Under the pieces are notes generated by a model. It was given only the letters and a program-made list of their open reading frames with translations. It had not been told where the DNA came from and did no database searches. Source: an uncultured Flavobacteriales bacterium (GTDB lineage: Bacteria > Bacteroidota > Bacteroidia > Flavobacteriales > BACL11). From it: DNA of 56,000 bases. Shown piece by piece: positions 9,211 to 20,900 of the stretch; position 1 is the stretch's first letter; each line of letters opens with the position of its first letter. Where the stretch lies: the NCBI GenBank assembly GCA_905181585.1, contig CAJIYG010000006.1:1-56000 (forward strand), in the 5' to 3' direction. Position numbers and translations under genes: made by a program.

Positions 9211-9991
9211 ATGAATATATTGATATAAGAAATTTTTGTTTATTAACTTTAGTTATTCTAATGATACATCTTGTTCATCTAATAGTCAGCTTGTTTATTT
9301 AAATGATTCTGTTAAAGATAATTTCTATAAAGTTGATTATTCAGCATTTAATAATAATATTGAAACTGGAGATATTCTTAAAATTGATATTCAGACTATC
9401 ATTCCTGAGGCAGCTTTACCATATAATACTTATGCAAATAACACCTCATCACAAAATATTAGTTTGTTAAATATTGATGGTTATGTAGTTAATGAAAATA
9501 AGATTATAAATTATCCTACCTTAGGAGATGTAAGTGTTGAAAATCTTAGTGAAAATAAATTAGCAGAGAAAATAAAAAAACTACTTGTTGATGGAGAGCA
9601 TCTTACTAATCCACATGTTAAGGTTAGAAGAGTTAATTCTAAATTTACTGTTTTAGGAGAGGTTAGAAGTCCTGGTACATTTTCTTATTATGATAGAAAC
9701 TTAAATATTTTTCAAGCACTTGGATATGCAGGTGATATAACTATTTCGGGTAAAAGAAAAAATATAACTTTAATTAGAGAAGAAAATGGAATGCGGAAAG
9801 TTTATGATATATCACTTAGTAAATCTGAATTATTAAATAAACCTTATTATCTAATAAAAAATAATGATGTAATTATGGTCAAACCAAATTTTAGTAAAGT
9901 TAAAAGTGCTGGATTTATTGGTAGCCCCGCATCTATTGCTTCTGTAGCTTCTTTATTGCTAAGTATCACATTACTAATACTAAATAAATAA
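9211..9991 (+). CDS. wza: Polysaccharide export outer-membrane lipoprotein (Wza family), frameshift near start
   Basis: Outer-membrane polysaccharide export (OPX) lipoprotein that forms the exit channel with the Wzc-type kinase. After repair of two small indels near 9227 and 9262, the N-terminus reads as a lipoprotein signal with 'LTLVILM' and 'TSCSSNSQL', the cysteine being the lipid anchor. The main frame contains the Poly_export domain ('FKVDYSAF'-like start, 'IETGDILKIDIQ', 'GYVVNENKIINYPTLGDV') and one SLBB-like domain ('FTVLGEVRSPGTFSYY', 'FQALGYAGDITISG'), then a C-terminal hydrophobic helix 'IASVASLLLSITLLIL'. About 260 residues is the usual Bacteroidota length. It ends one base before the wzc start at 9993, so the two are cotranscribed. 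Confidence 0.88.
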
Positions 9992-9992
9992 A

Positions 9993-12337
9993 ATGAGTAA
10001 TTCCAATTTTCAGGAAATGTGATGAATTTGATTTAAAAAAAGAATTTTTTAAGTACTTCTTTTTTTGGAAGTATTTTTTAGTTTCTATATTGTTTTTTCT
10101 CTTTTGTGCTTATATCTTTAATAGATATACTCCTAAAGTATATGATACTACAGCCAAGATTCAAATACTTGATAAAAAACAAAGCAGTATGGAAATGCCT
10201 TCTGCTGAAGATTTATTTTCAAATTCTAAAATTAATCTTGAGAATGAAATAGAAATCCTTAAATCTTCTCCTATTTTAGAAAGGGTTATTAAAAACCTTG
10301 ATTTAAATATTTATTTTGAAGGAGTTGGAGATATTATGTCCTCTCAAATTTTATCTTATCCATTTAAGTTTACTTCTAAAATTAACCTGATAGTCTCAAA
10401 AATAAAATGTCTTTTAATTTAATGTTAGAAGAAAATGGCTTGTTAGTTACGAATATTGATGATGGTAAAGAGTATGTCTTTACCGAATTTTCTACTATTG
10501 GCGTTAAGCATGATCTTCCTTTTGAAATCACGAATATTATAAACGAAAGATTGTAGATAATAGTTATAATATATTTTTTATTCCTACTTCTAATTTAATT
10601 TCATCACTTTTAAGTGCAATTATTGTTTCACAAGTAGGAAAGCAAAGTGATATGATTTCTTTAAATATTCAAAATTCAAATACTGAATATTCAAGAAATA
10701 TATTAAATGAAATGATAGATGTTTTTAATCAAGATGGTATTAAAGATCGACAACTTATTCATAAAAGAACCATTGACTTTGTAAATGAAAGATATGTTTT
10801 TCTTTCTTCAGAATTAGATTCTATTGAGATAGATAAAAAAATATTTAAAATTAAAAATGATTTAGTTGATTTAACTTCAAGCACACTATTTCATTAGAGA
10901 AAAATTCAAATCTGAAGCAAGCATTTTTTCGAATGAGAATAAAATTTTTATCATTTCTAATTTGTTAGATGAACTTTCAAAATTAGATTTCGAATTATTA
11001 CCTTCAAATATTGGTATTGAAAATATGGAAATTAACTCTTTGATTTTAACATATAATAATGCAGTTTTAGAACAAAGAAAGTTGATCTCAAGTGCTGGTC
11101 CAAACAACCCTTCAGTAAAGCAGTTAAATAGTTCTATAGCAGATATTAGAGAAAATATTATCTTTTCATTAAATAATTACCTTTTACAACTAAATATTAT
11201 AAATGAAAAACTTTTAAATCAGTTAAATGTTATTGAGAATTCGATTGCTGATATTCCTGATCAAGAAAAAAATCTTAGAGCTATTGAAAGAAATCAACTA
11301 ATTAAAGAGACACTCTATTTATTTTTATTACAAAAGGGAGAGGAAGCCCAAGTTAGTTATGCTATTACTGAGCCAAGTGTTAAAGTTGTAGAATATGCTA
11401 TTTCTAACTCAATTCCTATCTCTCCAAAAACAAATATTATATTTCTTGGGGCCCTTTTAATAGGTTTGATAATTCCTTTTGGGATACTTTATTTTGTTTT
11501 CATGTTTGATACTAAAGTTCATTCAAAAGAAGATTTACAATCTTATAGTTTTAATTTTTTAGGTGATATTCCATTTTTTGATTTAATGAAATAAGGATAA
11601 GCTTTTTTCTGACCCAAATTCTCGTGACATAATTGCCGAATCATTTAGAATGCTCATGTCGAATGTGAAATATCTTTTCAAATCTCAAAAAGAGTGTAAT
11701 GTCATGATAGTTTCTTCCTCTATAAAAGGTGAGGGAAAAACCCTTACTGCCATGAATTTATCTTTAGCTTTTGCTTCTTTAAATAAAAAAGTTCTTTTGA
11801 TAGGCTGTGATTTAAGAAACCCACAACTTCACAAGCATATTGACGAAGATAAAAATACTGTTGGACTTGTTAATTTTTTAGTTGATCCTACAATTAACTG
11901 GAGAGATTCTGTTTTGAAAAAATTTGATAATCATCCTACACATGATATTTTATTATCTGGATCTTTACCTCCCAATCCACTTAATTTAATTAATAATGGA
12001 AATTTAGATATTTTAATTGATCAAGCAAAAAAAGTGTATGACTATATAATTATTGATAGTGCACCAACTTTATTAGTTGCTGATACTAAATCTATATATC
12101 ATCTTGCTGATACTATGGTGTATATGTCTAGAGCTGGAGTGACTGAAAAAGAAATTCTTAATCATATTGACAATATCTAAAGAAAATGATATTAATATTG
12201 GTGTTGTTCTAAATGGGGTAGGAGAGAAAAATGCTTATGGTTATTCTTATGGATACCAATATGGTTATGGATATAATTATAAATATTCATATAATTATGG
12301 TTATGGATACGGTTATGAAGAAGATAAAGATTCTTAA
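9993..12337 (+). pseudogene. wzc: Wzc-type chain-length regulator and tyrosine autokinase, frameshifted
   Basis: Inner-membrane polysaccharide co-polymerase fused to a bacterial tyrosine kinase. In order: 'EFFKYFFFWKYFLVSILFF' (first membrane helix, Wzz domain start), a long periplasmic helical region ('SKINLENEIEILKSSPILE', 'RNQLIKETLYLFLLQKGEE'), a second membrane helix 'IIFLGALLIGLIIPFGILY', then the cytoplasmic kinase with 'SSSIKGEGKTLTAMNLS' (Walker A), 'VLLIGCDLRNPQLH' (Walker A') and 'YDYIIIDSAPTLL' (Walker B). The last frame carries a tyrosine-rich tail at about 12225-12318 with 15 or more tyrosines, the autophosphorylation cluster. Frames break near 10018, 10405, 10545, 10895, 11595 and 12172. 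Repaired length of about 780 residues is normal. It regulates export through Wza just upstream. Confidence 0.85.
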
Positions 12338-12385
12338 GTATTTATACTTAATCTAAATAATGATTGAATTTAGTATTTTTACATT

Positions 12386-13495
12386 ATGATTATCATTATT
12401 TTTCTATTAATAAGTTTCTTTGGAACTTTCTTGGTTATGCCTTCTGTTATTAAATTAGCAATAAAAAAAAGAATTTTAACTGAAGGAGGTGGCAGGAATT
12501 CTCATATAGGTTTTACTCCTAATATTGGTGGTATAGCCATTTTTATTGGCCTATTATTATCTAATCTTTTTTTATTGGCATATTGTGGTAATGGAACAAA
12601 ATAGTACAATAATTGTAGATGTAGATTCATTTATTTAGGTTCAAACATTATATTATGGTTACTATAGCTTCTATAATTATGTTTGTCGTTGGTTTGTCAG
12701 ATGATCTTACATCATTATCTTCTAGAGTTAGATTCTTCATTCAACTTATAGTTGCATTTTGCTTTACTTACTTTGGAGATATTAGAATTGAAAGTCTTGA
12801 GCGGTTTATTTGGTGTTTATGATCTTCCTTATTTGATATCAATCATTTTTCTCTATGATAGTTGTTATTTTCATAATTAATTCATTTAACCTTACTGATG
12901 GATTAGATTCATTAGCCACTACTTTAGGTTTTTTTATTTTATCATCTTTTGGAGTTTTATTTTTATTAAGCGATCATTATTATGATGCTACTTTATGTTT
13001 TGCTGGAGTTAGTTCTTTATTTGCTTTTTGGTTTTATAATAAGACCTCCTGCTAAAATATTTATGGGAGATTCAGGTAGTCTTGTAATTGGATTTAATTA
13101 TTGCCTATTCTGCAATTCAATTATGTAATTTTCCTATTGATAATTCTGGAACTATGAATCCTGTATTTATTCTATGTGTTTTGGCATATCCTTCCGTTGA
13201 TACCTTAAGAGTTTTTATTGTACGAATTTCTGCTGGAAAATCTCCTTTTGCAGCCGATAGAAATCATATTCATCATTTATTAGTTGATAAAGATTTTAGT
13301 CACGGATGGGCAGCTTTTTTTGCTGTTATGTATTCTATTATATTAACATTTATTTGTTTTCTAATTCGTGATTATGTTACTATTTCATTTTTTGTTATGG
13401 TTTCTTTAGCAATTTTATTTATTGTACTTCCAATGGCTTCATTTGCTCGAACTTATACTAAAAAATTCTTTCTTTTTTTAAATAAAAATCTCTAA
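12386..13495 (+). pseudogene. WecA/MraY-like undecaprenyl-phosphate sugar-1-phosphate transferase, frameshifted
   Basis: Polytopic enzyme that transfers a HexNAc-1-phosphate to undecaprenyl phosphate, starting a lipid-linked glycan. Family blocks across broken frames: 'RNSHIGFTPNIGGIAIF' (substrate loop), 'MFVVGLSDDLTSLSSRVRF' (the DD motif that coordinates magnesium), 'FIINSFNLTDGLDSLATTL' (the NxxNxxDGxDxLA motif), 'IFMGDSGSLVIGF' (catalytic Asp) and 'ADRNHIHHLLVD' (histidine loop). At least four breaks, near 12600, 12790, 12850 and 13040-13090. After repair about 370 residues with roughly ten helices. It sits next to a second initiating enzyme (WcaJ-like), so either two glycans start here or one of the two acts in a different pathway. 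Confidence 0.82.
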
Positions 13496-13528
13496 TTTTT
13501 ATTTCTATTATTTTCTCTTTTTATATTT

Positions 13529-13536
13529 TATATTTG
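13529..13536 (+). promoter_or_regulatory. -7 promoter element TATATTTG (WcaJ-like gene)
   Basis: Matches the Bacteroidota -7 consensus TAnnTTTG, 17 bases before the ATG at 13553 in the gap after the WecA-like gene. It suggests that the initiating phosphotransferase can be transcribed separately from the genes upstream. Confidence 0.55.
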
Positions 13537-13552
13537 TTTTAATTAAATATAT

Positions 13553-14934
13553 ATGAAAGGATATTCTAGATATTTTTGGTTTATACATTTTTTAGGAGAT
13601 ATTATTCTAATTAATTTTTCCTTTTTATGCTCATACTTTTATAAGTTTGGATCGCTTATTTCTGATGATCGATACACATTCCTTTTACTTATTTTTAATT
13701 TTATTTGGATGTTTACTGCATTCATTTTAGATTTATATGCTATTAAAAGAATCAGTCGTATTGATAGGATTTTATTAAATTTATTAAAAGCTGGCTTCAT
13801 TAATGTTTTTGTATTGGCAGCTATTCTTTTTTCATTAAATGATGATTCTCCCTTTTCTAGAGAGCATCTGTACTATACTTATGCTGGTGTTTTTTCTTTA
13901 GTACTTATTTGGAGGTATACTTCTGTTAAGCTTATTTATTTATATCGTAGGTATGGATATAATTATGATCGAGTTATAATTATTGGTGGAGGTGAAGTTG
14001 CTAAAGGACTTAACGATTATTTTTTCTCTGATAATATTTTAGGTTTTAAATTATTAGGTATTTTTTCAGATATTTCTTTTCATTTAATACTAATGTTAAT
14101 ATTGGTGATTTATCCGTGATTAAGCAATTTGCCTTAGATAATGAAATAGATGAAATTTATTATACTAGAGCTCTTACAAATACTGAAGAAATTAAAGATC
14201 TAGTTGATTTTGCAGATCAGCATTTAATTCGTTTTAAAGTAGTTCCTGACTTTAGTGGTTTTCCACTTAGAAGAGTTAATATCGATTTTTTTGATAATGT
14301 TCCTGTTCTTAGCTTTAGAAAAGAACCATTAAAAGATAATATGAATAGACTCTTAAAGAGGTTATTTGATATTATTTTTTCTAGTCTTGTTATTTTATTA
14401 ATTCTTAGCTGGCTATATCCTTTATTAGCATTTTTAATTAAAATATCTTCTAAAGGGCCTATTTTCTTTAAACAAAAAAGATCTGGTTTGGATAACAATG
14501 AATTTATGTGTTTGAAATTCCGATCTATGAAACAAAATTCTGATTCTGATTCAAAGCAGGCTACAAAAGATGATAATAGAGTAACTAAAGTAGGCTCTTT
14601 CTTAAGAAAAAGTAGTTTAGATGAGTTTCCTCAATTTTTCAATGTTTTAAATGGTGACATGTCTATTGTAGGCCCTAGACCTCATATGTTAGCACATACA
14701 GACCAGTATTCAGCTCTTATTAAAAAATACATGGTAAGGCAGCTTGTTAAGCCTGGAATTACTGGAGCGGCTCAAGTTAGAGGGTTTAGAGGAGAGACTA
14801 AAGAATTAAGTGAAATGGAGGGAAGGGTTAAGTGGGATGTTTGGTATATTGAAAACTGGAGTTTACTTCTTGACATTAATATTATTTTACGAACGGTATT
14901 CAATATTTTTAAAAAAGATGAAAAGGCTTTTTAG
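13553..14934 (+). CDS. WcaJ-like undecaprenyl-phosphate hexose phosphotransferase, one frameshift
   Basis: Exopolysaccharide polyprenyl glycosylphosphotransferase: moves a hexose-1-phosphate from a nucleotide sugar to undecaprenyl phosphate. The first part has four or five helices and a CoA-binding-like Rossmann segment 'DRVIIIGGGEVAKGLNDYF'; the second part is the bacterial sugar transferase domain with 'RLFDIIFSSLVILLILS', 'GPIFFKQKRSGLDNNEF', 'LKFRSMKQNSD', 'FLRKSSLDEFPQFFNVL' and 'MSIVGPRPHM'. The two halves are in different frames; reading 'SFNTNVNIGDLSVIKQFA' joins them near 14080. Full length of about 460 residues is normal. A TATATTTG promoter element lies 17 bases ahead. It overlaps the Wzi-like gene, whose ATG is at 14918. 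Confidence 0.88.
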
Positions 14935-16311
14935 TATATTTTTATTTTTTCCTTTATTAGTATTATCTCAAAGATTATACTAAGTCTTTTGTATCTAATC
15001 AAACTAATTTTTCTTGTGATTCAGCAGATATAAAAGTATCACTAAAGCCAATATTATATTCTCACTTTATCAATGATATTTCATCAGATAGATATAATGA
15101 AAACAATCTATATGCATATGGAACTCTTTTAAATGCTAAAATTTCTTCAAAGCTTTATATTACATCTAAGATTCTTAATGTTGGAGGAGATTTTAATAAA
15201 TCACTTTTAAATTATATTGATTCTCTACTGTATTTCCTAGTATGAATCAAATCGATAATAAGATAAGTTACTTTTCATATTCTGCAAATTATAATCTTTC
15301 AAAGTTTTTTAGCACTGAATTTGGAAATGGAACTCACTTTATCGGAAATGGTTACAGATCTATGTTATTATCCAATAATCATACTCCATATCCTTATTTA
15401 AGTTTTACTACAAATCTTTGGAAGGTTAAAGTATTATAATCTCTTTACTACATTCTCAGATATTTATTCAAGTGATATATCTCAGAAAAAACATGGAGCA
15501 TTTCATTATTTAGATTATGAGCCTAATAAAAGATTAACAATAGGAATTTTTGAAGGGATAATTTGGCAAGCTCGAGATGAAAATTATAATAGAGGTTATG
15601 ATCTTCATTATTTAAATCCAATTATTTTTTATAGACCTGTTGAATTTTCCAAGCACTCACCAGATAATGCTTTATTGGGCTTGAATGTTAATTATGATCT
15701 TAAAAATATATCCTTTTATTCTCAAGTTGTTTTAGATGATATCAACTTAGATAGACATGATAATTCTGCTGGAGGTTTTTTTCAGAATAAATATGCCATT
15801 CAAATTGGCGCTAAAGCTAATTTTAATATTGATAGGCATCAATTTAATTTACTTGCAGAATATAATAAAGCTCAGCCTTACACTTATGCTCATAAGCACC
15901 CTCTACAAAATTATACTCATATGAATCAGGCTTTAGCTCATCCCCTTGGTGCAAATTTTAAGGAGAAAGTTTTTCTTCTAAATTACAGGCTTTAATAAAT
16001 GGGAAGCTAAAATTAAATATACTCATGCTGTATACGGAGCAGATTCTGCGAATACTCATTATGGCCAGAACATATTTATTTCTGATTTCTTAGCACAAGG
16101 GGAAGGAGGAGAGTATTCTTATGGTAATTATAATGGTCAGGGAATCAAAACCAATCTACACACATTTTACTCAGAGCTTAGCTATAATTTAAAACAAGTT
16201 AATTTTTTTCTTGCTTACTACTTTAGAAAAAAGAGTACAGAAAGTTTGAAAAGTAATTACCTGATCTTTGGAATTAAAACTGATTTAATAAATCCTTTTC
16301 TAGATTTTTAG
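14918..16311 (+). pseudogene. Wzi-like capsule assembly outer-membrane protein, frameshifted
   Basis: Looks like the Bacteroidota capsule-assembly Wzi family, an outer-membrane beta-barrel that helps anchor capsule. ATG 14918 gives a signal peptide 'MKRLFSIFLFFPLLVLSQ', overlapping the end of the previous gene. Downstream blocks: 'SKLYITSKILNVGGDF', 'FFSTEFGNGTHFIGNGYRS', 'KHGAFHYLDYEPNKRL', 'RGYDLHYLNPIIFYRPVEF', 'NHTPYPYL', and a C-terminal strand region ending 'GIKTDLINPFLDF'. The G-N-G-x-H-F-I-G-x-G-Y-R-S-x-L block and the later 'LNPIIFYRPVE' are typical. Frames break near 14978, 15235, 15437 and 15990. About 460 residues after repair. The stop at 16309-16311 overlaps the end of the convergent TPR-SPOR gene by 4 bases. 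Confidence 0.72.
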
Positions 16312-17898
16312 AAGTCTAATTTTTCTCCATCTTTAAATGCAACAATTTTAGCAGTGTTAAAACCGATTTTTTGCATTTTTTCTTTATAATCTTCAGCTTC
16401 TTTTAGATTATAGAACATTCCTGCTAAATAACTTGTGATTTTTTCACTTAAGGGAACTGTTATTAAATATTCGCTTGATCAAATACTTCTAATGGAGTAT
16501 CATATTCACCAAATGACCCAAGATTTACTCTAAAACATATGGGTTTTTCATTCCAAGGTTTGCTTGATCTGATTTAGAAAATGAATTCATTAATCTATCT
16601 CTATTTTTTAAGAATGCTTTTTGTGTCTTTTGTGCTTTATTTGATTCTCCTAATTGTCTGTAGACATAAATTAAATTTTCATAAGCAGGAAGGAATAATT
16701 TATCTAACTGAATAGAAGTTTTAAAAAGTTTAACAGAACGCTTTAGAAAATCTTCTTTAGTAGCTCCTCTGGATCTTGAGCCAAAGTCATAGTGAGCAAC
16801 AGCCATATTGTATGCCCATTCTCTTTTCTGATATAATTTAGAGGTTATATTCATAAGATATCTTTTAGCTTGTCCTACGCCTCTTTTTTCTCCTGAAGCA
16901 AGTAGTGCAATAGTGAGATTAGCTCTAGAAAAATTAAGTCCGTCATTAGAAACTTTTCCTCTTTTGAGTTTCTTCTCTGCTTCTTTCAAGTTATCTTGAG
17001 CCGTTGCGTAGTCTTTTTTACTTAAAGCTATAACACCATCAGCATATTCTGAAACACCAATTTGAATCTGAGCCATTGATCTATCATCTATTTTTTCAAT
17101 TTTATTAAACTTAAGATGATCAACTTTTTTTACAATGATTAAATTATTTACATTAGGTTTTTTTCCTTTAGCTTTTACAACTGATTTTTTGTTTTTAGAT
17201 TTAGATTTTGTTTTTATTGAAGAAGTATTGTCTTTGTTTTTAATTTTATTTTTCTTTTCAATTAACTTTTGATTTGCATCTTTCATTCTATCCTCTACTT
17301 TATCTGCTTCATCGTCATTGCCAGAGTCACGATAGATTTTTGAAAGTGTTAAATATGATTGAAAATTAAATTCATCTTTTCTAATTAGATTAGAAAGTAG
17401 TTTAGAAGCTTCATTTTGTTCCCCAATTTTATCTCTAGCAATTGCAATATTATAGGTCCACTCTTTAGAATTTAAAATTTTTGAAGTAACTAAGTCTAAA
17501 AATCTTTTAGCAATTATTAAATCTTGTTTGTTTCCTGTGTTAGCATATGACAATGACATATTTACTCTTATGAAATTTAGTGCGTTATCACTAAGTTTAG
17601 CTCTTTTGTATCTCTTCATGGCACTTTTAAATTCTGCAATAGCACCATTATAATTTTTACTCTCCATTAATTTCACACCACTTACATAGTGTGATTCAGC
17701 TAATTTTGATTGGTCTATAGATCTTTTAGTAAGATCTTTGGAATTTTCATATTGTAAAACTTTATCAGCATCTGAAATAGGTTGCCAATCATATGCTTTT
17801 AGTTGTGCAAAGTATGAAGTATCTATTACGGCTGCATTAGCTATTTGTAAGAATGAAAATAAGCTGATTATTGTAGAAAGTATTATTCTTTTCATCAT
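16308..17898 (-). CDS. TPR protein with C-terminal SPOR domain, frameshifted at 3' end
   Basis: Secreted protein of two TPR-like halves followed by a SPOR domain. Signal peptide 'MKRIILSTIISLFSFLQIA'; then two parallel blocks, each with 'YVSGVKLMESKNYNGAIAE' or 'YADGVIALSKKDYATAQDN', 'NFIRVNMSLSYANTG' or 'NFSRANLTIALLASG', and 'EWTYNIAIA' or 'EWAYNMAVA', separated by a lysine-rich linker around residues 215-255. The main frame stops at 16525, but one extra T in a short T run gives 'FRVNLGSFGEYDTPLEVF', and after another break 'SEKITSYLAGMFYNLKEAE' and 'GFNTAKIVAFKDGEKLDF', a complete SPOR domain ending at 16308. SPOR domains bind denuded peptidoglycan, so a cell-wall role is inferred. It is 42 bases downstream of the giant adhesin gene. 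Confidence 0.72.
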
Positions 17899-17940
17899 TT
17901 TTTTATGATTTCTTTTTCAGATTGCAAATTAGTAAAAATA

Positions 17941-20900
17941 TTATTGTAGTACGATTTTATGATTAATAAGCTGATTTGAATGATTAATCCTTAAGAAATA
18001 TATTCCTTTAGGATGATTTAAAAGATCTATTTTGATTTTATTAGAACTCAAATTATTTGAAATACTTATTATTTTCTCACCAATTGTATTGTAAACATCT
18101 ACTTCAGATATTAATGTTGCTCCATTAATAGTTATATAATTTGTTGTTGGGTTTGGATATACCTCAAAACTTACATCATTAAAATCAATAGATGAAGCAA
18201 CAAAATTTATTGCATATGATATAGTTGAGCAGCCATTTGAATCTATTACTTCAACACTATACTCACCTAGACTTGAAGGGTAATATTCATTTGAAGTTTC
18301 TCCAATTATTGGATTTAATTGCTCGTCCAACCACTGATAAGATACAAATCCAGATGTTGCTTCCAGCATGTCATCGTACTGCCAGATATTAACTAAAATT
18401 GGCTGAGGCTCTATAATTGTAATTAGTTCAGTAGATAAACAGCCATTATTATCAGTTACTGTTACATTGTATGACCCTGAACATAGTCCACTTGCTGTTT
18501 GGCTAAGCTGATTATTTGGATCACTCCAAAGATAAAAATATGGCTGTGTTCCATTTGAAACCATTGCTGTTGCTGTAGCATCACAATCTCCATAACAATT
18601 CAAATATGTATTATTTATATCAATACTTAGCTCCAGTGGCTCAGTAATATTTACTTGTATATCATTTGAACATCCATTATTGTCTGTTACCATAAATGAT
18701 GATGTTCCTGGGCTAAGATTGTAGAATGTACTTGTTGTTTGGAAACTAACTCCATTATCATCTGAATATTGATATGGTGCAGTACCTCCACTAAACACAA
18801 TTAATTGAACACTTCCATTTTGCAAACCGTTGCAGCTAACCATCGATGTTATAGGAACAATGCTAATAGAATCAGCTTGAATAATTTCAACACTATCTGT
18901 TGAAGTACATCCATTATTATCAGTAACAGTCACAGCATGAGTTCCAACAGCTAAAACTGTTGATACACTTGTAGCTCCATTAGTCCATAGAGTTTGATAT
19001 GGGCTTGTTCCTCCAAATCCATAAGCAGTTGCGGTAGCAAAACCATTGTAACAATTTGCAGTTGCACCAGTTGAATAAACTACTAATTCAGTTGGTTCTA
19101 ACACTTCGTATTGATAAGTGATTGTATTAGTCGTATCGCTCAGTTCTAAAGTATAAATTCCTGCTGTAAGACTATCTATATCTTCATCATTTGATGTGAA
19201 ACCATATGGCCCTACCCAAAGGAATGTATAAACAGAATCACCTCCGTCAGGAGTTATATTTATCTCTCCTTCATTTTTACTCCAACAAATATTATGTATA
19301 ATATTATCAAGATAAGATGCTAAAGATAGTGGTTGCTCAACAATAAAGGTGTCAAGAGCACACCCTAGAGAATCTATTGTATTTAAGATATATGTTCCAG
19401 CAAATAAATTTGAGATATCTTGATCAGAAGAGGTGAAATTATTTGGTCCTGTCCAATAATAATTTATGTTAGATGAACTTGAATCTAAGGAAATACTTAT
19501 TAGTCCAGAATTGGCACCAAACGTACTTATATTTATCAAGCTATCTAAGTTTATAATTATGTCAGCAGGTTCAGTTATTATACTTGTACTGTCATTAACA
19601 GTTGATATGCATCCGTTGCCATCATATGCTATAATTGCATATTCTCCAGCACATAGATTGTTAAGAGTATTATTGTTTAATGTTGTGTCAGGATAGAAAA
19701 TAGATATGCTTAATGACATATTAGCCCATTCATAGTAATTATATGGAGCAACGCCACCAGTATGAGAAATAGCCATTTCACCATCACAGCTACTGTAGCA
19801 GCTTACATTATTTATTAAACTTGTAGATAAAATAAATTCTTGCGGTTGAGAGAAAGTTGTTCTACCTGAAATTAGACATCCTTTAGCATCAACTGTAGAG
19901 TCTAAATAAGTATTTTGATTTAAATTAAATAATGAATCTACAGGACTATTAATTAGACTTCCGTTTACAAAAGTTTGATAAGGAGTTGATCCTCCAGTTA
20001 TTTCTAAATTAATATAACCATCTGTTCCTCCAAAGCATGAAATATTATATCCATTGTAATTTGAGACTGAAATAGTTCTAATCAGACTATCTGGTTGATT
20101 GATAATTATTGTGTCAAACATAGAACACCCATTTAAATCTGTAACCCCATAAGGGTAAACACCTGCGGGTACTCCAACTGGCGTTGTAAATATATTATTG
20201 CTGTTAAATAAAGGGTATGTAAATGGGCCCCAGCTTAAAAGGTAGTCAGTAACTCCTCCATTAAAGATAACAGTTGCCGATCCAGTTGTGTCTCCATAGC
20301 AGCTTACATCTGCAGTGGTAAACGTTGAGGTAATTTCATCAGGAGAGCTTATATAAACACTATCAGAAAGAGTACAACCAATTGAATCTGTAACTGTAAC
20401 AATATAATTATTAGCTGAAAGATTATCTATGTAATTAGATGTGTCATTATTTGACCATAGAAAGGATGTATATGAGTGACCACCAATTGAGTTAGCAGTA
20501 ATATTACCATTACTACCACCAAAACAGCTAATTGAAAATCCATTAAAATTTGAAGTTGTAAGATCAAGAGTTAAACCATTTGAGGGTTGGTCTACAAATA
20601 TATTATTTAATGAAATACATCCGTTTGAATCAGTTATTTCAACATTATAATTTCCTGCGTGAAGATTAATAGGGTTTTGTATAGTGTCATTATTGTTCCA
20701 TAAAAAACTATATGGACTAATTCCTCCAAAAACGGTTAAGTTAATACTTCCATCATTACTAAAACATGTAGTTAAGTCGGTATGTATTATAGACGAATTT
20801 AATTGACTATCCGGCTCATTAACAGAAAGAGAGTCAGAGAATAAACACCCATTTGCATCTGTAACTGAATAAGTGTAGTTACCAGCATAAAGTGATGAAG

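Noticed and set aside
10886..11107. Minus-strand open frame in the Wzc gene
   Set aside because: Antisense shadow of the periplasmic helical region; low-complexity composition.
14217..14498. Minus-strand open frame in the WcaJ-like gene
   Set aside because: Antisense to the conserved sugar transferase domain.
1..16311. Alternative genetic code or RNA editing to explain the broken genes
   Set aside because: Later genes read through normally with the standard code, and breaks are frame changes rather than reassigned stop codons.
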